A DNA stretch of 35,525 bases from a bacterium (GTDB lineage Bacteria; Bacillota_I; Bacilli_A; RF39; UBA660): contig JAQXOT010000008.1 in assembly GCA_029099845.1 (NCBI GenBank), forward strand, positions 1-35,525, in the 5' to 3' direction. How positions within the stretch are numbered: the first letter of the stretch is position 1; each line of letters begins with the position of its first letter. Positions 16,443 through 25,413 of this stretch are shown here, piece after piece. The position numbers and the translations under genes are program-made. The notes under the pieces were generated by a model. It did not search any database and was not told where the DNA came from. It saw nothing but the letters and a program-made list of their open reading frames with translations.

Positions 16443-17243
16443 TTAACTTAAAGCAACATCTAAAATCATCATCACAACAAAACCAAGTAAAGTAAAAAAA
16501 GTAACCAAGTTTTTTCGCTTATCAGCTTGGCTTTCTGGGATTAATTCACAAACAGCAACATAAATCATAGCTCCAGCCGCAAATGATAATAAAAAAGGTA
16601 ATAATAATTGTACTTTAATAACTAATAAAGCTCCAAGAATTGCCGCTATTGGCTCAACTATACCACTCAACTGCCCAAAAAAGAAAGCTTTAAATCTTGA
16701 AAATCCTTCTCGTCTTAAAGGCAAACTAACACAGCTTCCTTCAGGAAAATTTTGCAAGCCAATCCCTAAAGCCAAAGAAATAGCAGAAATTAACGATGCT
16801 CCATCTATTCCAAAGGCAACTGAACCAAAGGCAACTCCAATGACTAACCCCTCTGGAATATTATGAAGAGTTATTGAAAAAATAAGCATTAACACCCGTT
16901 TCATTTTTCCATTTTCCAATTTGCCTTGTCTTTTTAAACAAACACTATAAATCTTATCACCCAAAAACAAGAGACCACCACCGCAAAGAAATCCACAGGC
17001 AACAACTAGCCATGATATCATTTTTAAATTATTAGCTATTTCAATAGCTGGAGATATTAAAGACCAAAAAGAAGCCGCAATCATAATTCCACTAGAAAAT
17101 CCAAGGAGTAAATTCATTATAGATTTTTTAACATCTTTAAAGAAAAAGACAAAAGAAGCTCCTAACATAGTTATCGCCCAAGTAAATAAAGCAGCAATAA
17201 AAGCTTGCCAAATAGGAGACAACTCTAAAAAAAATTTAAACAT
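16443..17243 (-). CDS. ZIP family metal transporter
   Basis: A ZIP (GufA-type) divalent cation transporter, probably importing zinc, in the membrane. About 266 residues form some eight hydrophobic segments. The two metal-site helices are visible as LHNIPEGLVIG and LQNFPEGSCVSLPL. I placed the start at the second methionine (17243): GGTGAG lies just before it, and starting 12 bases earlier would put the site inside the gene. Its 3' end faces the endolysin gene with a 34-base gap. No regulator site was recognised. Confidence 0.93.
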   Translation of the reverse strand: MFKFFLELSPIWQAFIAALFTWAITMLGASFVFFFKDVKKSIMNLLLGFSSGIMIAASFWSLISPAIEIANNLKMISWLVVACGFLCGGGLLFLGDKIYSVCLKRQGKLENGKMKRVLMLIFSITLHNIPEGLVIGVAFGSVAFGIDGASLISAISLALGIGLQNFPEGSCVSLPLRREGFSRFKAFFFGQLSGIVEPIAAILGALLVIKVQLLLPFLLSFAAGAMIYVAVCELIPESQADKRKNLVTFFTLLGFVVMMILDVALS

Positions 17244-17292
17244 AATACTCACCATTATAAAATATGTTTGATCAAAAAATATGGTTAGGCAA

Positions 17293-17321
17293 TTGTTATC
17301 TTAAATAAAATATGTTAGTAT
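17293..17321 (+). promoter_or_regulatory. Possible promoter of the gene at 17363
   Basis: TTGTTA (17293-17298) and TAGTAT (17316-17321), 17 bases apart, in the divergent gap with the ZIP gene. Each hexamer is an imperfect match, so the call is moderate. Confidence 0.45.
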
Positions 17322-17362
17322 ATAAAGCTAATAAAAGCAATTTATTAAAAGGTGGGTTAAAT

Positions 17363-18103
17363 ATGAATGAATATCAACGTTTAGAAACCAAGTTAATAAG
17401 TTATCTTTCTAGAGAAGAAGTAAAAAAAACAGCTAATACAATTAGTTTCTACGACTTATATAAATCCCTAGAAGAAAAATTTAAAGCTTTAAAAGACATT
17501 CAATTAAATAATGGTTTAATAAACAAAATAAATAGTGATAATGCTAAAAACAAAAGAAAAAAATCACAAGATTTTATAATTAAAGAACTTGATAGTGTTT
17601 TATCAACTACCGAAAATAACACTTCAAAAATAACCTTCTTTTATGGTACCGGTTATCATCCAGAAACCTTTACAATCTTAAAAGATTTTGATGATGACGA
17701 TATATATTATTCCAGCACCACCAAACCTAATGAAGAGTTTATTAGCCACTACTATGAAGATATTATCTCCATTTTTAATACCCTAGAAGAATATGCCAAA
17801 TTAACTAAAGGAGACATTGGTATAAATAAAGAAAATTCCAACTTACAACCTATGGTATTTACTGATGGCTTTCTAACTATTTCAATAATCTATGGTAATT
17901 ATGGCCAAATAAATACTGATATTACTATTTCTACTAAAGAAGATCAAAATTCTCTTTACAAAAGAGAATGGTATACTAGAAAAAAACTATCCGATATAGT
18001 ATCAGAAAATAGTGATGAAATATTAAAGAAAATTCCCATTAATATTGCTGATTTAAATACTTCATGCCAAGAAATTCTCTCAAGTACTATTGTCAATCAC
18101 TAG
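17363..18103 (+). CDS. Hypothetical protein upstream of the type VII locus
   Basis: A 246-residue soluble protein that I do not recognise. It has no signal or membrane segment and begins with a polar helical-looking half (NEYQRLETKLISYL, EEKFKALKDIQLNN). ILKDFDDDDIYYSST and IYGNYGQINTDITIST may be strands. I chose ATG 17363 because AAAGGTGG lies directly before it; the frame is open 17 codons further up without such a site. It ends at its own terminator, so it is not in the essC transcript. A link to secretion is only positional. Confidence 0.65.
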   Translation: MNEYQRLETKLISYLSREEVKKTANTISFYDLYKSLEEKFKALKDIQLNNGLINKINSDNAKNKRKKSQDFIIKELDSVLSTTENNTSKITFFYGTGYHPETFTILKDFDDDDIYYSSTTKPNEEFISHYYEDIISIFNTLEEYAKLTKGDIGINKENSNLQPMVFTDGFLTISIIYGNYGQINTDITISTKEDQNSLYKREWYTRKKLSDIVSENSDEILKKIPINIADLNTSCQEILSSTIVNH

Positions 18104-18107
18104 ATAT

Positions 18108-18132
18108 AAAATATGCACTAGCATATTTTTTT
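18108..18132 (+). terminator. Terminator of the gene at 17363
   Basis: AAATATGC (18109-18116) pairs with GCATATTT (18121-18128) around ACTA and is followed by T to 18132. Confidence 0.85.
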
Positions 18133-18165
18133 ATTTTTTTAAATATAAAATTATAAGGAGATAAA

Positions 18166-18837
18166 ATGTTAAATAAAAAAATAAAAAACTTAATTCTAAT
18201 AATCTTAATTATTATGATAAGTTCATTTCCAAAATCATCTGCAGCCTCATTACCCTTAACTGGAATAATTATAACAATAGATCCAGGCCACGGTGGAAGA
18301 GATCCTGGCACTTACTATAATAATATTAAAGAAAAAGACTTAAATCTTGCGATTTCCTTAAAACTAGAAAAAGAACTATTATCAAATGGCGCCACCGTCT
18401 ATCTAACTCGTCGCTCTGATATTGATTTATCATCAATTTATGATTCTAAGAAAAAAAGAGGAGATCTATATCGCCGCCTTCTACTAATAAAGGAAAACAA
18501 AAGTAACTTATACCTCTCAATCCATATAAATTGGTACCCAAATAATTCATATAAAGGTGCCGAAGTTTTATATAATAAGATTAATCCAAATAATCAAAAA
18601 ATTGCCGAAATGATTATGAGCGAATTTAAAAGAACTTTGAATAGTACTAGAAATATCCACGAAACAGACCTCTATATGTATAAAAATACAACAATTCCAG
18701 GAGTTTTGATAGAATGTGGTTATTTATCAAACTATGAAGAAAGACAAAAATTGATTACTGAAAAATATCAAGAAAATCTATCCAAAGCTCTGACAAAAGG
18801 AATTATTAATTATTTTAATACAATAGAAAAAAATTAG
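18166..18837 (+). CDS. N-acetylmuramoyl-L-alanine amidase, secreted
   Basis: An Amidase_3 zinc enzyme (CwlD/AmiC-like), 223 residues, which cuts the bond between N-acetylmuramate and L-alanine in peptidoglycan. A signal peptide or N-terminal anchor covers about 1-27 (hydrophobic core NLILIILIIMISS, then SSAAS). His42 (DPGHGG), Glu56 and His120 (SIHIN) bind zinc, and Glu183 (IECGYLSN) is catalytic. All are present, so it should be active. AAGGAG precedes the ATG. It lies just before the essC promoter and may serve wall remodelling for secretion, which is inference. Confidence 0.93.
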   Translation: MLNKKIKNLILIILIIMISSFPKSSAASLPLTGIIITIDPGHGGRDPGTYYNNIKEKDLNLAISLKLEKELLSNGATVYLTRRSDIDLSSIYDSKKKRGDLYRRLLLIKENKSNLYLSIHINWYPNNSYKGAEVLYNKINPNNQKIAEMIMSEFKRTLNSTRNIHETDLYMYKNTTIPGVLIECGYLSNYEERQKLITEKYQENLSKALTKGIINYFNTIEKN

Positions 18838-18894
18838 TCCATTCTAAAAAGCTAAAACTACAAAAATAATCTCGTTAAATAAAAAAATAATCTA

Positions 18895-18923
18895 TTGTAA
18901 AAAGACAAGAAAAAGGCTATAAT
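18895..18923 (+). promoter_or_regulatory. Promoter of the essC operon
   Basis: TTGTAA (18895-18900), 17 bases, TATAAT (18918-18923). A second TATAAT lies at 18929-18934. Transcription would start near 18930, shortly before the GTG start at 18959. Confidence 0.75.
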
Positions 18924-18958
18924 TAATCTATAATAGAATAATAACGGGGTGATTTCTA

Positions 18959-21900
18959 GTGATAGTTAGGCTTATAAAAAAGACTAAAATATACAATTTT
19001 ACACTACCTACTGAGATATCTGGAAATTACTGGATAACTGATAACGATTATTTAGGTAATACTAGAAACTTAATTAATGTTGAAGAATGTAATGGTCAAT
19101 GGAAAATAAAAAGTGACTTTGAAACAAAAATTATGAGTGGAGAAAATGAAATTGAGTCTGCTATTTTAAAAGAATACAGCTTATATTTCTTAAAGATAAA
19201 TACGGACAATGAATACGTAATCTTATATTGTTCACCAACTCTTGATCATAGTATTAAAAGACTTCATGTAAAAAAAGATGGGGAAATAACTATTGGTAAT
19301 GATATTACCGCTAATATAAATTATAATTATCCACTTGTATCTAAACAGCAAGCAAAACTAATTTGTAATGAAGGCAAATGGTCAATTCAAGACTTAAACA
19401 GCCGCTATGGAACTTATGTAAATAATTTTGCGGTAAGTGCTACTACTTTAGAGTATGGTGACATTATTTTTATCATGGGATTAAAAATAATAGTTATGAA
19501 CAATATGATTATTATTAATAATATTGGTAATTTAGTTAATTATGATCCAAACGTTTTTGCGGAAGAATATTCCTTGATTCAGCGCCAAACTGAAATGGAT
19601 AATCCCGATGAAGAAACTATAGAATTTTATAAAGAAGATGACTATTTTTATCGTGCTCCACGTTTTAAAACAAAAATTGAACCGGTTAATATAAGCATTG
19701 ACAGTCCACCAGGAAAACCAGAAGAAGATAAAACTCCATTAATTTATACAATTGGTTCAATGATGACGATGGCAACCATGTCAGCATCAACTGGAGTTAC
19801 CGCTTTAAACAATGTATTAGAAGGAACCAAAGACTTTAAAGAAGTAGCCCCAACTATTATTTCATCTTTAGCAATGCTTTCAACTATGCTACTATGGCCA
19901 ATGCTATCAAAAAGTTATCAAAAACGTCAGGCTAGAAAAAACGAAGAATTACGCCAAAAAAAGTATTCCGAATATATCAAAACAAAGCGCAATGAAATTC
20001 AAACTGAAATTAAAACTCAACGTGAAATACTAATTGATAATTACTTACCACTACAAGAAACAAAGGAAATAATCTTTTCTAAGAAAAGAAACTTATGGGA
20101 AAGAGAAATTGATCAATCAGATTTCCTTGACCTAAGATTAGGAATTGGTACCACTGAATTAGAGGGAACTGTCAATTTTCCACAAGAACATTTTTCTTTA
20201 ACTGAAGACAATCTGCTTAACGAAGTATATAAATTAGGTGCTGAATCAAGATTGATTGAAAACGTTCCTATTTCTTTATCGTTTGTTGAAAACAATATTA
20301 CTGCCATCATTGGTACTGGTGCTAATAAGCAACAATTTATTAATGGCTTAGTTCTTCAAATGCTAACATATCATAGTTATGACGATTTAAAAATTGTTAT
20401 TTTAACAAACTCTAAAAATGCTCCTAATTGGGAGTACCTAAAAATTGCTCCACATTGTTGGAACAATGAAAGAAACGTCAGATATTATGCTACTAACTTA
20501 GATGAAGCCAAAGAAATTTCTCTAGTTCTAGAACAAGAACTACAGGCTAGAAAATATAAAGATGTTAATGGCAATCGTGAATTAAATGATGCCGATTATA
20601 AAAGATATAAACCTTACTATCTTTTAATAACTGATGATTACAAATTAGTAAGAGATGTCGAAATTGTAAAAGATGTTGCTGGTTTACCAATTAATGTTGG
20701 TTTTAGTTTAGTAGTAATTAGTCCAAGATTAGTTAATATTCCAAACGAGTGTAAAACTTTCATAAGTATAGGTGATAAAAAATCTGGTATCTTTGAAAAT
20801 GAACTTGTATCTAATAAACAAAAAGAATTTGTGGCTGATATTGATCCAAGTCTAAATATGTATCAGTGCTGTAAATTCTTAGCTAATATTCCAATTGATA
20901 TAGAAAAAGAACATCAAAGCCTACCAAACAGTATAACATTCCTTGAAATGTATAACGTTGGTATGGTAGAACAATTAAATATTCTTAGTCGTTGGAAAAA
21001 TAACGATCCAACTAAGAGTTTATCTGCTCCAGTTGGCTTTGATAAATCAAGAGAATTATTTAAATTAGATTTACATGAAAAAGCTCATGGACCACATGGC
21101 TTAATTGCTGGTATGACAGGTTCTGGTAAATCAGAATTTATCATTACATATATTTTATCTATGGCTCTAAATTATCATCCATATGAAGTATCATTTGTCT
21201 TAATCGACTATAAAGGTGGAGGTCTAACCGGAGCTTTTGAAAACAAAGAAACAGGTATGAAACTTCCACATTTGGCAGGAACTATTACAAACCTAGATAC
21301 AGTTGAAATGAATCGTTCTTTAGCTTCAATCCAAAGTGAGTTACGTAAGCGTCAAAGACTCTTTAACGAAGCTCGTGATAAATTAGATGAAAGTACGATT
21401 GATATTTATAAATATCAAAGTCTATATCGCAAAGGACTAGTTGATAAACCAATTGCCCATCTAATTATTATCAGTGATGAGTTCGCCGAACTAAAAGATC
21501 AACGCCCAGATTTTATGGACCAATTAATTTCAACGGCACGTATTGGACGTTCCCTAGGTGTTCACTTAATCTTAGCGACTCAAAAACCTGCCGGAGTAGT
21601 TAATGACCAAATTTGGTCAAACTCTAAATTCCGTGTTTGTTTAAAAGTTCAAGATAAATCCGACAGTATGGATATGATTAAGTGCCCAGATGCCGCTTCC
21701 TTAAAACAAACAGGCCGTTTTTACTTACAAGTTGGTTATAACGAATTATTTGCACAAGGACAAGCTGCTTGGACAGGAGCACAATATTATCCAACTGAAA
21801 AAAGAAAGAAAAAAGTAGATCAAACAATAAGCATTGTTGATAACACAGGAAATATCATTAAAAGTTTAGATAATAAACAAAATGAAGTCCAAGTAGCATC

Positions 21901-23533
21901 AAAAGGTGAAGAAATTACTAATATTATTAAATATATAGTAGAAGAAGCTAAACATGAAAATATTTCTGTTGAACAGCTATGGCTTGATAGAATACCAAAT
22001 GTTATTTATACTGAAGAATTGAAAGAAAAATATCATTATCAAAGTATTAAAAACAACATTAATCCAATTATTGGTGAATATGATGATCCTGATAACCAAC
22101 TACAAAATCTTTTAACATTACCAATTTCAAATGGTGGTAATGCCATCGTCTTTGGTGCAGCCGGTAGTGGTAAAGAATTAATGCTAACATCTATTATATA
22201 TTCATGTATCAGTAGCCACGATTCCAGTGAAATTAATTTCTATATTTTAGACTTTGGTGCTGAAACACTAACAATGTTTAGAAATGCCCCTCACGTTGGT
22301 GATGTATTATTATCAAGTGAAAGTGAAAAAATTGGCAATTTATTAAAAATGATTATGCAAATATCTGAAGAACGAAAAAAATTATTCTTAGATTATAATG
22401 GTTCTTATGATTTCTATATTAATCATGGTGGCAAACAAATGCCTTTAATTGTAGTTGTAATAAACAATATTGAAGCCTTTATAGAAACATATCCAGACTA
22501 TGAAGATATAATTGGCCAATTAACAAGAGAATGTCCAAAATATGGAATTAACTTTATTGTTAGTACCAATGGACCAAATACAATGCGTTATCGTCTTCGT
22601 CAAAACTTTGCTCAAAACATTGTTCTTCAATTTAATGATCCTAGTGATTATGCAAGTGTAATCCCAGGTGTAAGAAAAAAAGAACCATCAAAAGCCTTTG
22701 GTCGAGGCTTAATAAGCATAGGTGGAATTTATGAATTCCAAACTGCTTATCCATTTAAAGAAGAACGCTTATCTGACTATATAAGAGTAATTAGTATAAA
22801 ACTAAATGAAATTTGTAGATATAAAGCAAAGAAGATACCAATTTTACCAGCTGTTGTAACTGCCGAAGATGTTATGTCTTCATTAAGAGGTTTAACAAGA
22901 ATCCCAGTTGGAATTACAAAAGAAACACTAGAAATAGCAACAGTAAGTCTAAAGAAAGGCATATTTAACGTCACTGGCGAAGATATTACTATAGCAGGAA
23001 GCTTTGTTCTTGGCTTTACTAAAGTCATTGCTAAAATTCCAAATACTAAATGTATTATATTAGATTCATCCGAAATATTATCTGATAATATTCCAGAAAA
23101 TATTTATCGTGATACTGGTAGTTGTCAAAATGGTCTAGATACATTACAAAATGATTTACTAACCAAAGAACAACAAGGCTTAGAATATACTACCATATGC
23201 GTTATTGTTGGTATAACTAATTTACTATCAAAATTAGATTTAACTAAGAAGAATGAAATTACTGATCTATTCGATAAAAAATTAAAGAGTGGTAAATTAA
23301 AATTAATCATTGTAGATGTTATTGATAATATTAAGAGCATTGGTTATGATACTTGGTACAAGAGTAATACTGATTTAGCAGAAGGTGTATGGATTGGTAA
23401 TGGTATATCTAATCAGTTTACATTCAAAATTACAACAAATTCAAGAATTCTAAGACAAGAACTAGAACCAAAATTTGGCTTTGTCCTTGAAAAAGGTAAA
23501 GCTACAGTTATTAAATTACTTTCAGATGAATAG
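18959..23533 (+). CDS. essC: Type VII secretion ATPase, EssC/YukB-like
   Basis: EssC is the membrane motor of type VIIb secretion. The 1524 residues match the family (about 1480-1500). An FHA domain at about 108-180 (PLVSKQQAKLIC, WSIQDLNSRYGTYVNN) precedes two membrane helices (about 260-285 and 297-318). Three FtsK-like ATPase domains follow. D1 has Walker A GMTGSGKS (718-725) and Walker B IIISDEF (Asp840, Glu841). D2 has GAAGSGKE (1066-1073), with Glu where Ser or Thr belongs, and an apparent Walker B VVVINNIEAF without Asp-Glu. D3 lacks a P-loop. The start is GTG, eight bases after ACGGGGTG. Confidence 0.95.
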   Translation: MIVRLIKKTKIYNFTLPTEISGNYWITDNDYLGNTRNLINVEECNGQWKIKSDFETKIMSGENEIESAILKEYSLYFLKINTDNEYVILYCSPTLDHSIKRLHVKKDGEITIGNDITANINYNYPLVSKQQAKLICNEGKWSIQDLNSRYGTYVNNFAVSATTLEYGDIIFIMGLKIIVMNNMIIINNIGNLVNYDPNVFAEEYSLIQRQTEMDNPDEETIEFYKEDDYFYRAPRFKTKIEPVNISIDSPPGKPEEDKTPLIYTIGSMMTMATMSASTGVTALNNVLEGTKDFKEVAPTIISSLAMLSTMLLWPMLSKSYQKRQARKNEELRQKKYSEYIKTKRNEIQTEIKTQREILIDNYLPLQETKEIIFSKKRNLWEREIDQSDFLDLRLGIGTTELEGTVNFPQEHFSLTEDNLLNEVYKLGAESRLIENVPISLSFVENNITAIIGTGANKQQFINGLVLQMLTYHSYDDLKIVILTNSKNAPNWEYLKIAPHCWNNERNVRYYATNLDEAKEISLVLEQELQARKYKDVNGNRELNDADYKRYKPYYLLITDDYKLVRDVEIVKDVAGLPINVGFSLVVISPRLVNIPNECKTFISIGDKKSGIFENELVSNKQKEFVADIDPSLNMYQCCKFLANIPIDIEKEHQSLPNSITFLEMYNVGMVEQLNILSRWKNNDPTKSLSAPVGFDKSRELFKLDLHEKAHGPHGLIAGMTGSGKSEFIITYILSMALNYHPYEVSFVLIDYKGGGLTGAFENKETGMKLPHLAGTITNLDTVEMNRSLASIQSELRKRQRLFNEARDKLDESTIDIYKYQSLYRKGLVDKPIAHLIIISDEFAELKDQRPDFMDQLISTARIGRSLGVHLILATQKPAGVVNDQIWSNSKFRVCLKVQDKSDSMDMIKCPDAASLKQTGRFYLQVGYNELFAQGQAAWTGAQYYPTEKRKKKVDQTISIVDNTGNIIKSLDNKQNEVQVASKGEEITNIIKYIVEEAKHENISVEQLWLDRIPNVIYTEELKEKYHYQSIKNNINPIIGEYDDPDNQLQNLLTLPISNGGNAIVFGAAGSGKELMLTSIIYSCISSHDSSEINFYILDFGAETLTMFRNAPHVGDVLLSSESEKIGNLLKMIMQISEERKKLFLDYNGSYDFYINHGGKQMPLIVVVINNIEAFIETYPDYEDIIGQLTRECPKYGINFIVSTNGPNTMRYRLRQNFAQNIVLQFNDPSDYASVIPGVRKKEPSKAFGRGLISIGGIYEFQTAYPFKEERLSDYIRVISIKLNEICRYKAKKIPILPAVVTAEDVMSSLRGLTRIPVGITKETLEIATVSLKKGIFNVTGEDITIAGSFVLGFTKVIAKIPNTKCIILDSSEILSDNIPENIYRDTGSCQNGLDTLQNDLLTKEQQGLEYTTICVIVGITNLLSKLDLTKKNEITDLFDKKLKSGKLKLIIVDVIDNIKSIGYDTWYKSNTDLAEGVWIGNGISNQFTFKITTNSRILRQELEPKFGFVLEKGKATVIKLLSDE

Positions 23534-23544
23534 GGTGATTATTT

Positions 23545-23799
23545 ATGAATAATAAGATATTAATAGGCCTATATATTCCTTTAATAGAAAAAAGTTATGA
23601 CGTATACATTCCTATTAATAAAAAAGTAGGAACAGTAAAAAAATTAATTGAAGAAGGCCTAATAGAATTAACCGATCATAGTTATGTAATAAAAGAAGAT
23701 TCTAATTTCTATAGTAAAGAAACAGGGCAAATCTATGATGTAAATAAAAGCGTCAGAGAAACCGACCTTAAAAATGGTTCTAGAATTATATTAATATAA
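23545..23799 (+). CDS. esaB: Ubiquitin-like type VII secretion protein EsaB/YukD
   Basis: 84 residues with the beta-grasp pattern of EsaB/YukD: an N-terminal strand (ILIGLYIPLIEKSYDVYIP), a central helix (VGTVKKLIEEGLIEL), and an ending with a hydrophobic strand (VRETDLKNGSRIILI). EsaB is a cytoplasmic regulator or accessory of type VIIb secretion and usually lies beside EssC. It starts 11 bases after essC (AGGGTGATTATTT), so it is co-translated. It lacks a C-terminal GG, so it is not a conjugating ubiquitin. Confidence 0.85.
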   Translation: MNNKILIGLYIPLIEKSYDVYIPINKKVGTVKKLIEEGLIELTDHSYVIKEDSNFYSKETGQIYDVNKSVRETDLKNGSRIILI

Positions 23800-23809
23800 G
23801 GAGAGATTT

Positions 23810-24037
23810 ATGTCAGAATATAATCAATATGTAGATGCTGTCAATAAAATATTTGAACACATCGCTAATTTAAAACTAGCTATAATGGATCAAGATAACC
23901 TATCCGCAATAGAAAATATTGAATCCTATAAACAAATTGTTATCGATAATGCTAATAACTTTTCTCAATCTGCAGTAACAGCAAAAGAAGTAGTTAATGC
24001 TAAAGATGATTTGGAGGATATAGAATCATATGATTAA
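23810..24037 (+). CDS. Small helical protein, possible type VII substrate or partner
   Basis: 75 residues, all-helical by eye (YVDAVNKIFEHIANLKLAI, then NIESYKQIVIDNANNF), with an acidic tail (KDDLEDIESYD). It lacks the WXG motif and is shorter than usual WXG100 proteins (about 95). It shares a layout with the next gene: a turn NLSAIEN here and NLPDLEN there, at similar positions. AAGGAGAG precedes the ATG. The last 8 bases overlap the next gene, so the two are made together, as for a heterodimer. Function is inferred only from location. Confidence 0.7.
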   Translation: MSEYNQYVDAVNKIFEHIANLKLAIMDQDNLSAIENIESYKQIVIDNANNFSQSAVTAKEVVNAKDDLEDIESYD

Positions 24038-24248
24038 TGAAATGACTTATGATGAAATTTTAGCAGCATCAAACGATATGAAAAAAAGCTGCCAAGTTAT
24101 AACTAGATTAATTCAAAATAGAAATCTCCCAGACTTAGAAAATTTTGTTGAAAGTGTTGATAATTACACCAAATATTTAGATAGTACCATTGAATTAATG
24201 GTTGCTGCCGACAAGGCTTTAAAAGGATTAATTGATTTAAAAAAATAG
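24030..24248 (+). CDS. Second small helical protein of the type VII locus
   Basis: 72 residues, predicted helix-turn-helix (EILAASNDMKKSCQVITRLI, a turn at NRNLPDLEN, then FVESVDNYTKYLDST). It resembles the preceding protein in size and in the position of the turn, which suggests a paralogue or partner. There is no WXG at the turn. The site GGAGGATA lies inside the previous gene. It is the last gene of the essC transcript, ending just before a bidirectional terminator. Confidence 0.7.
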   Translation: MINEMTYDEILAASNDMKKSCQVITRLIQNRNLPDLENFVESVDNYTKYLDSTIELMVAADKALKGLIDLKK

Positions 24249-24272
24249 AGCTTTCTTTAAGAAGGCTCTTTT
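24247..24272. terminator. Bidirectional terminator between convergent transcripts
   Basis: A ten-base-pair stem (24247-24256 with 24260-24269, one T-G pair) with a three-base loop. It has T after it on the plus strand and an A-run before it (T on the minus strand). It serves both the essC operon and the minus-strand SpoIID-like gene, whose stop lies in the hairpin. Confidence 0.8.
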
Positions 24273-25327
24273 ATATACTTATTAATAGCAACATTAGGAA
24301 AATAATACTTAATAATACCAAAACAATCACAACCATTTTTAGCTATTTCATTAGCACCATAAATACTCATGCCAAGAAAATAACCCCAACCTTTATTAAT
24401 AAATTTAACTGAATCCCTATTTATAATAATATTTAAGGCTCTTGATTTTAATCCAAGTAATTTTATTAAATCTTCGCCAATAAATACCGAATTATCGATT
24501 TGTAATTTATTGATAAACCCATCAGAATCGGTATCTATTATCTTAAAAAAACTATCACTAGTAATATTAGTATGTAGTAACTTTCCAAGTTCTAAATAAG
24601 AAAAATCTTTAATATTTATATAATACGGTGCTGCCAAATCCCATAAACTAGATACACTAGTTAAATAGCCATATTTAGAAGATGAAAGAGTTCGCCCATC
24701 ATTACAATAATGTATAAACGGCAAAGTATAATATTGATTATAACTAGTAAATAAACAATCTGTATCATCAATAGCTTTTTCTAATAAATTATAAATATCT
24801 TCAAAATTATCAACCCAAGACAATTTATAATAAGATATAGGCTTATAAGTACAAAACTTATTAGTAGCCATAATCATCCTTTTTTCACTCATCTCTTTAA
24901 AGGCATAAGAACGATATAAAATACATAATGCTTTTATTGTTTCTAGTTCCATACCAGGTATATATATAAATGCTAAAATACCCAGTAGATACTCTTTTAA
25001 GGTAATCTCAATTAAAGCATCATTATCAAACTTAACAGTAATTAAATAAAGATCATTAGAATAATAAAGTTCTTCCTTCAATACTTCTATTTCTGTTTTA
25101 TTATTACCAATATCCAAACTTTTAACCACAATACCATCAATAACTAAATATACTTTATTACCATTATAATTTATCCCATTATTTTTAATAAAATTTTTAG
25201 TTCTTCTAGTCAAATCTTTATCATCATTTTTATATCCTAATTCCTTTGAAAATTCATAAGACATAGTTAAATATAAATATAAAATATCTTCTATACCATT
25301 ATTCCTAATCTCATATTTGTAAAACAT
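24257..25327 (-). CDS. SpoIID/LytB-domain protein with altered motifs
   Basis: 356 residues. The C-terminal two-thirds aligns with SpoIID/LytB: EYLLGILAF and ETIKALCILYRSYAF are the conserved N-block, and GWGYFLGMSIYGANEIAKNG with YYFP is the C-block. In SpoIID, a peptidoglycan lytic transglycosylase, the N-block reads like GVVaaEMP with a catalytic Glu. Here the segment is GILAFIYIPG, with no Glu there, and the C-block His and Gln are Tyr and Ile. It is probably not catalytic in the known way. It has no signal peptide or membrane segment at the N-terminus. AGGTGATAAT precedes the ATG. Confidence 0.75.
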   Translation of the reverse strand: MFYKYEIRNNGIEDILYLYLTMSYEFSKELGYKNDDKDLTRRTKNFIKNNGINYNGNKVYLVIDGIVVKSLDIGNNKTEIEVLKEELYYSNDLYLITVKFDNDALIEITLKEYLLGILAFIYIPGMELETIKALCILYRSYAFKEMSEKRMIMATNKFCTYKPISYYKLSWVDNFEDIYNLLEKAIDDTDCLFTSYNQYYTLPFIHYCNDGRTLSSSKYGYLTSVSSLWDLAAPYYINIKDFSYLELGKLLHTNITSDSFFKIIDTDSDGFINKLQIDNSVFIGEDLIKLLGLKSRALNIIINRDSVKFINKGWGYFLGMSIYGANEIAKNGCDCFGIIKYYFPNVAINKYIKEPS

Positions 25328-25386
25328 ATTATCACCTAAAATTAGTATGATACTTATCTACATTAAATATACAAAATAAGATAAAT

Positions 25387-25413
25387 AAAAAAGAAAACTC
25401 ACTGTTTTCTTTT
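25387..25413 (-). terminator. Terminator of the phospholipase-like gene
   Basis: AAGAAAAC (25391-25398) and GTTTTCTT (25404-25411) form an eight-base-pair stem. On the minus strand it is followed by T (the A-run at 25387-25392), and it begins just past the stop of the gene at 25412. Confidence 0.75.

Noticed and set aside
17254-17259. TATAAT on the minus strand as the ZIP gene promoter
   Set aside because: It would start transcription between the ribosome-binding site and the ATG, and no -35 fits. The ZIP promoter remains unplaced.
23810-24248. WXG100 proteins
   Set aside because: Size and helical pattern are suggestive, but there is no WXG at the turn of either protein, so I name them only by location.
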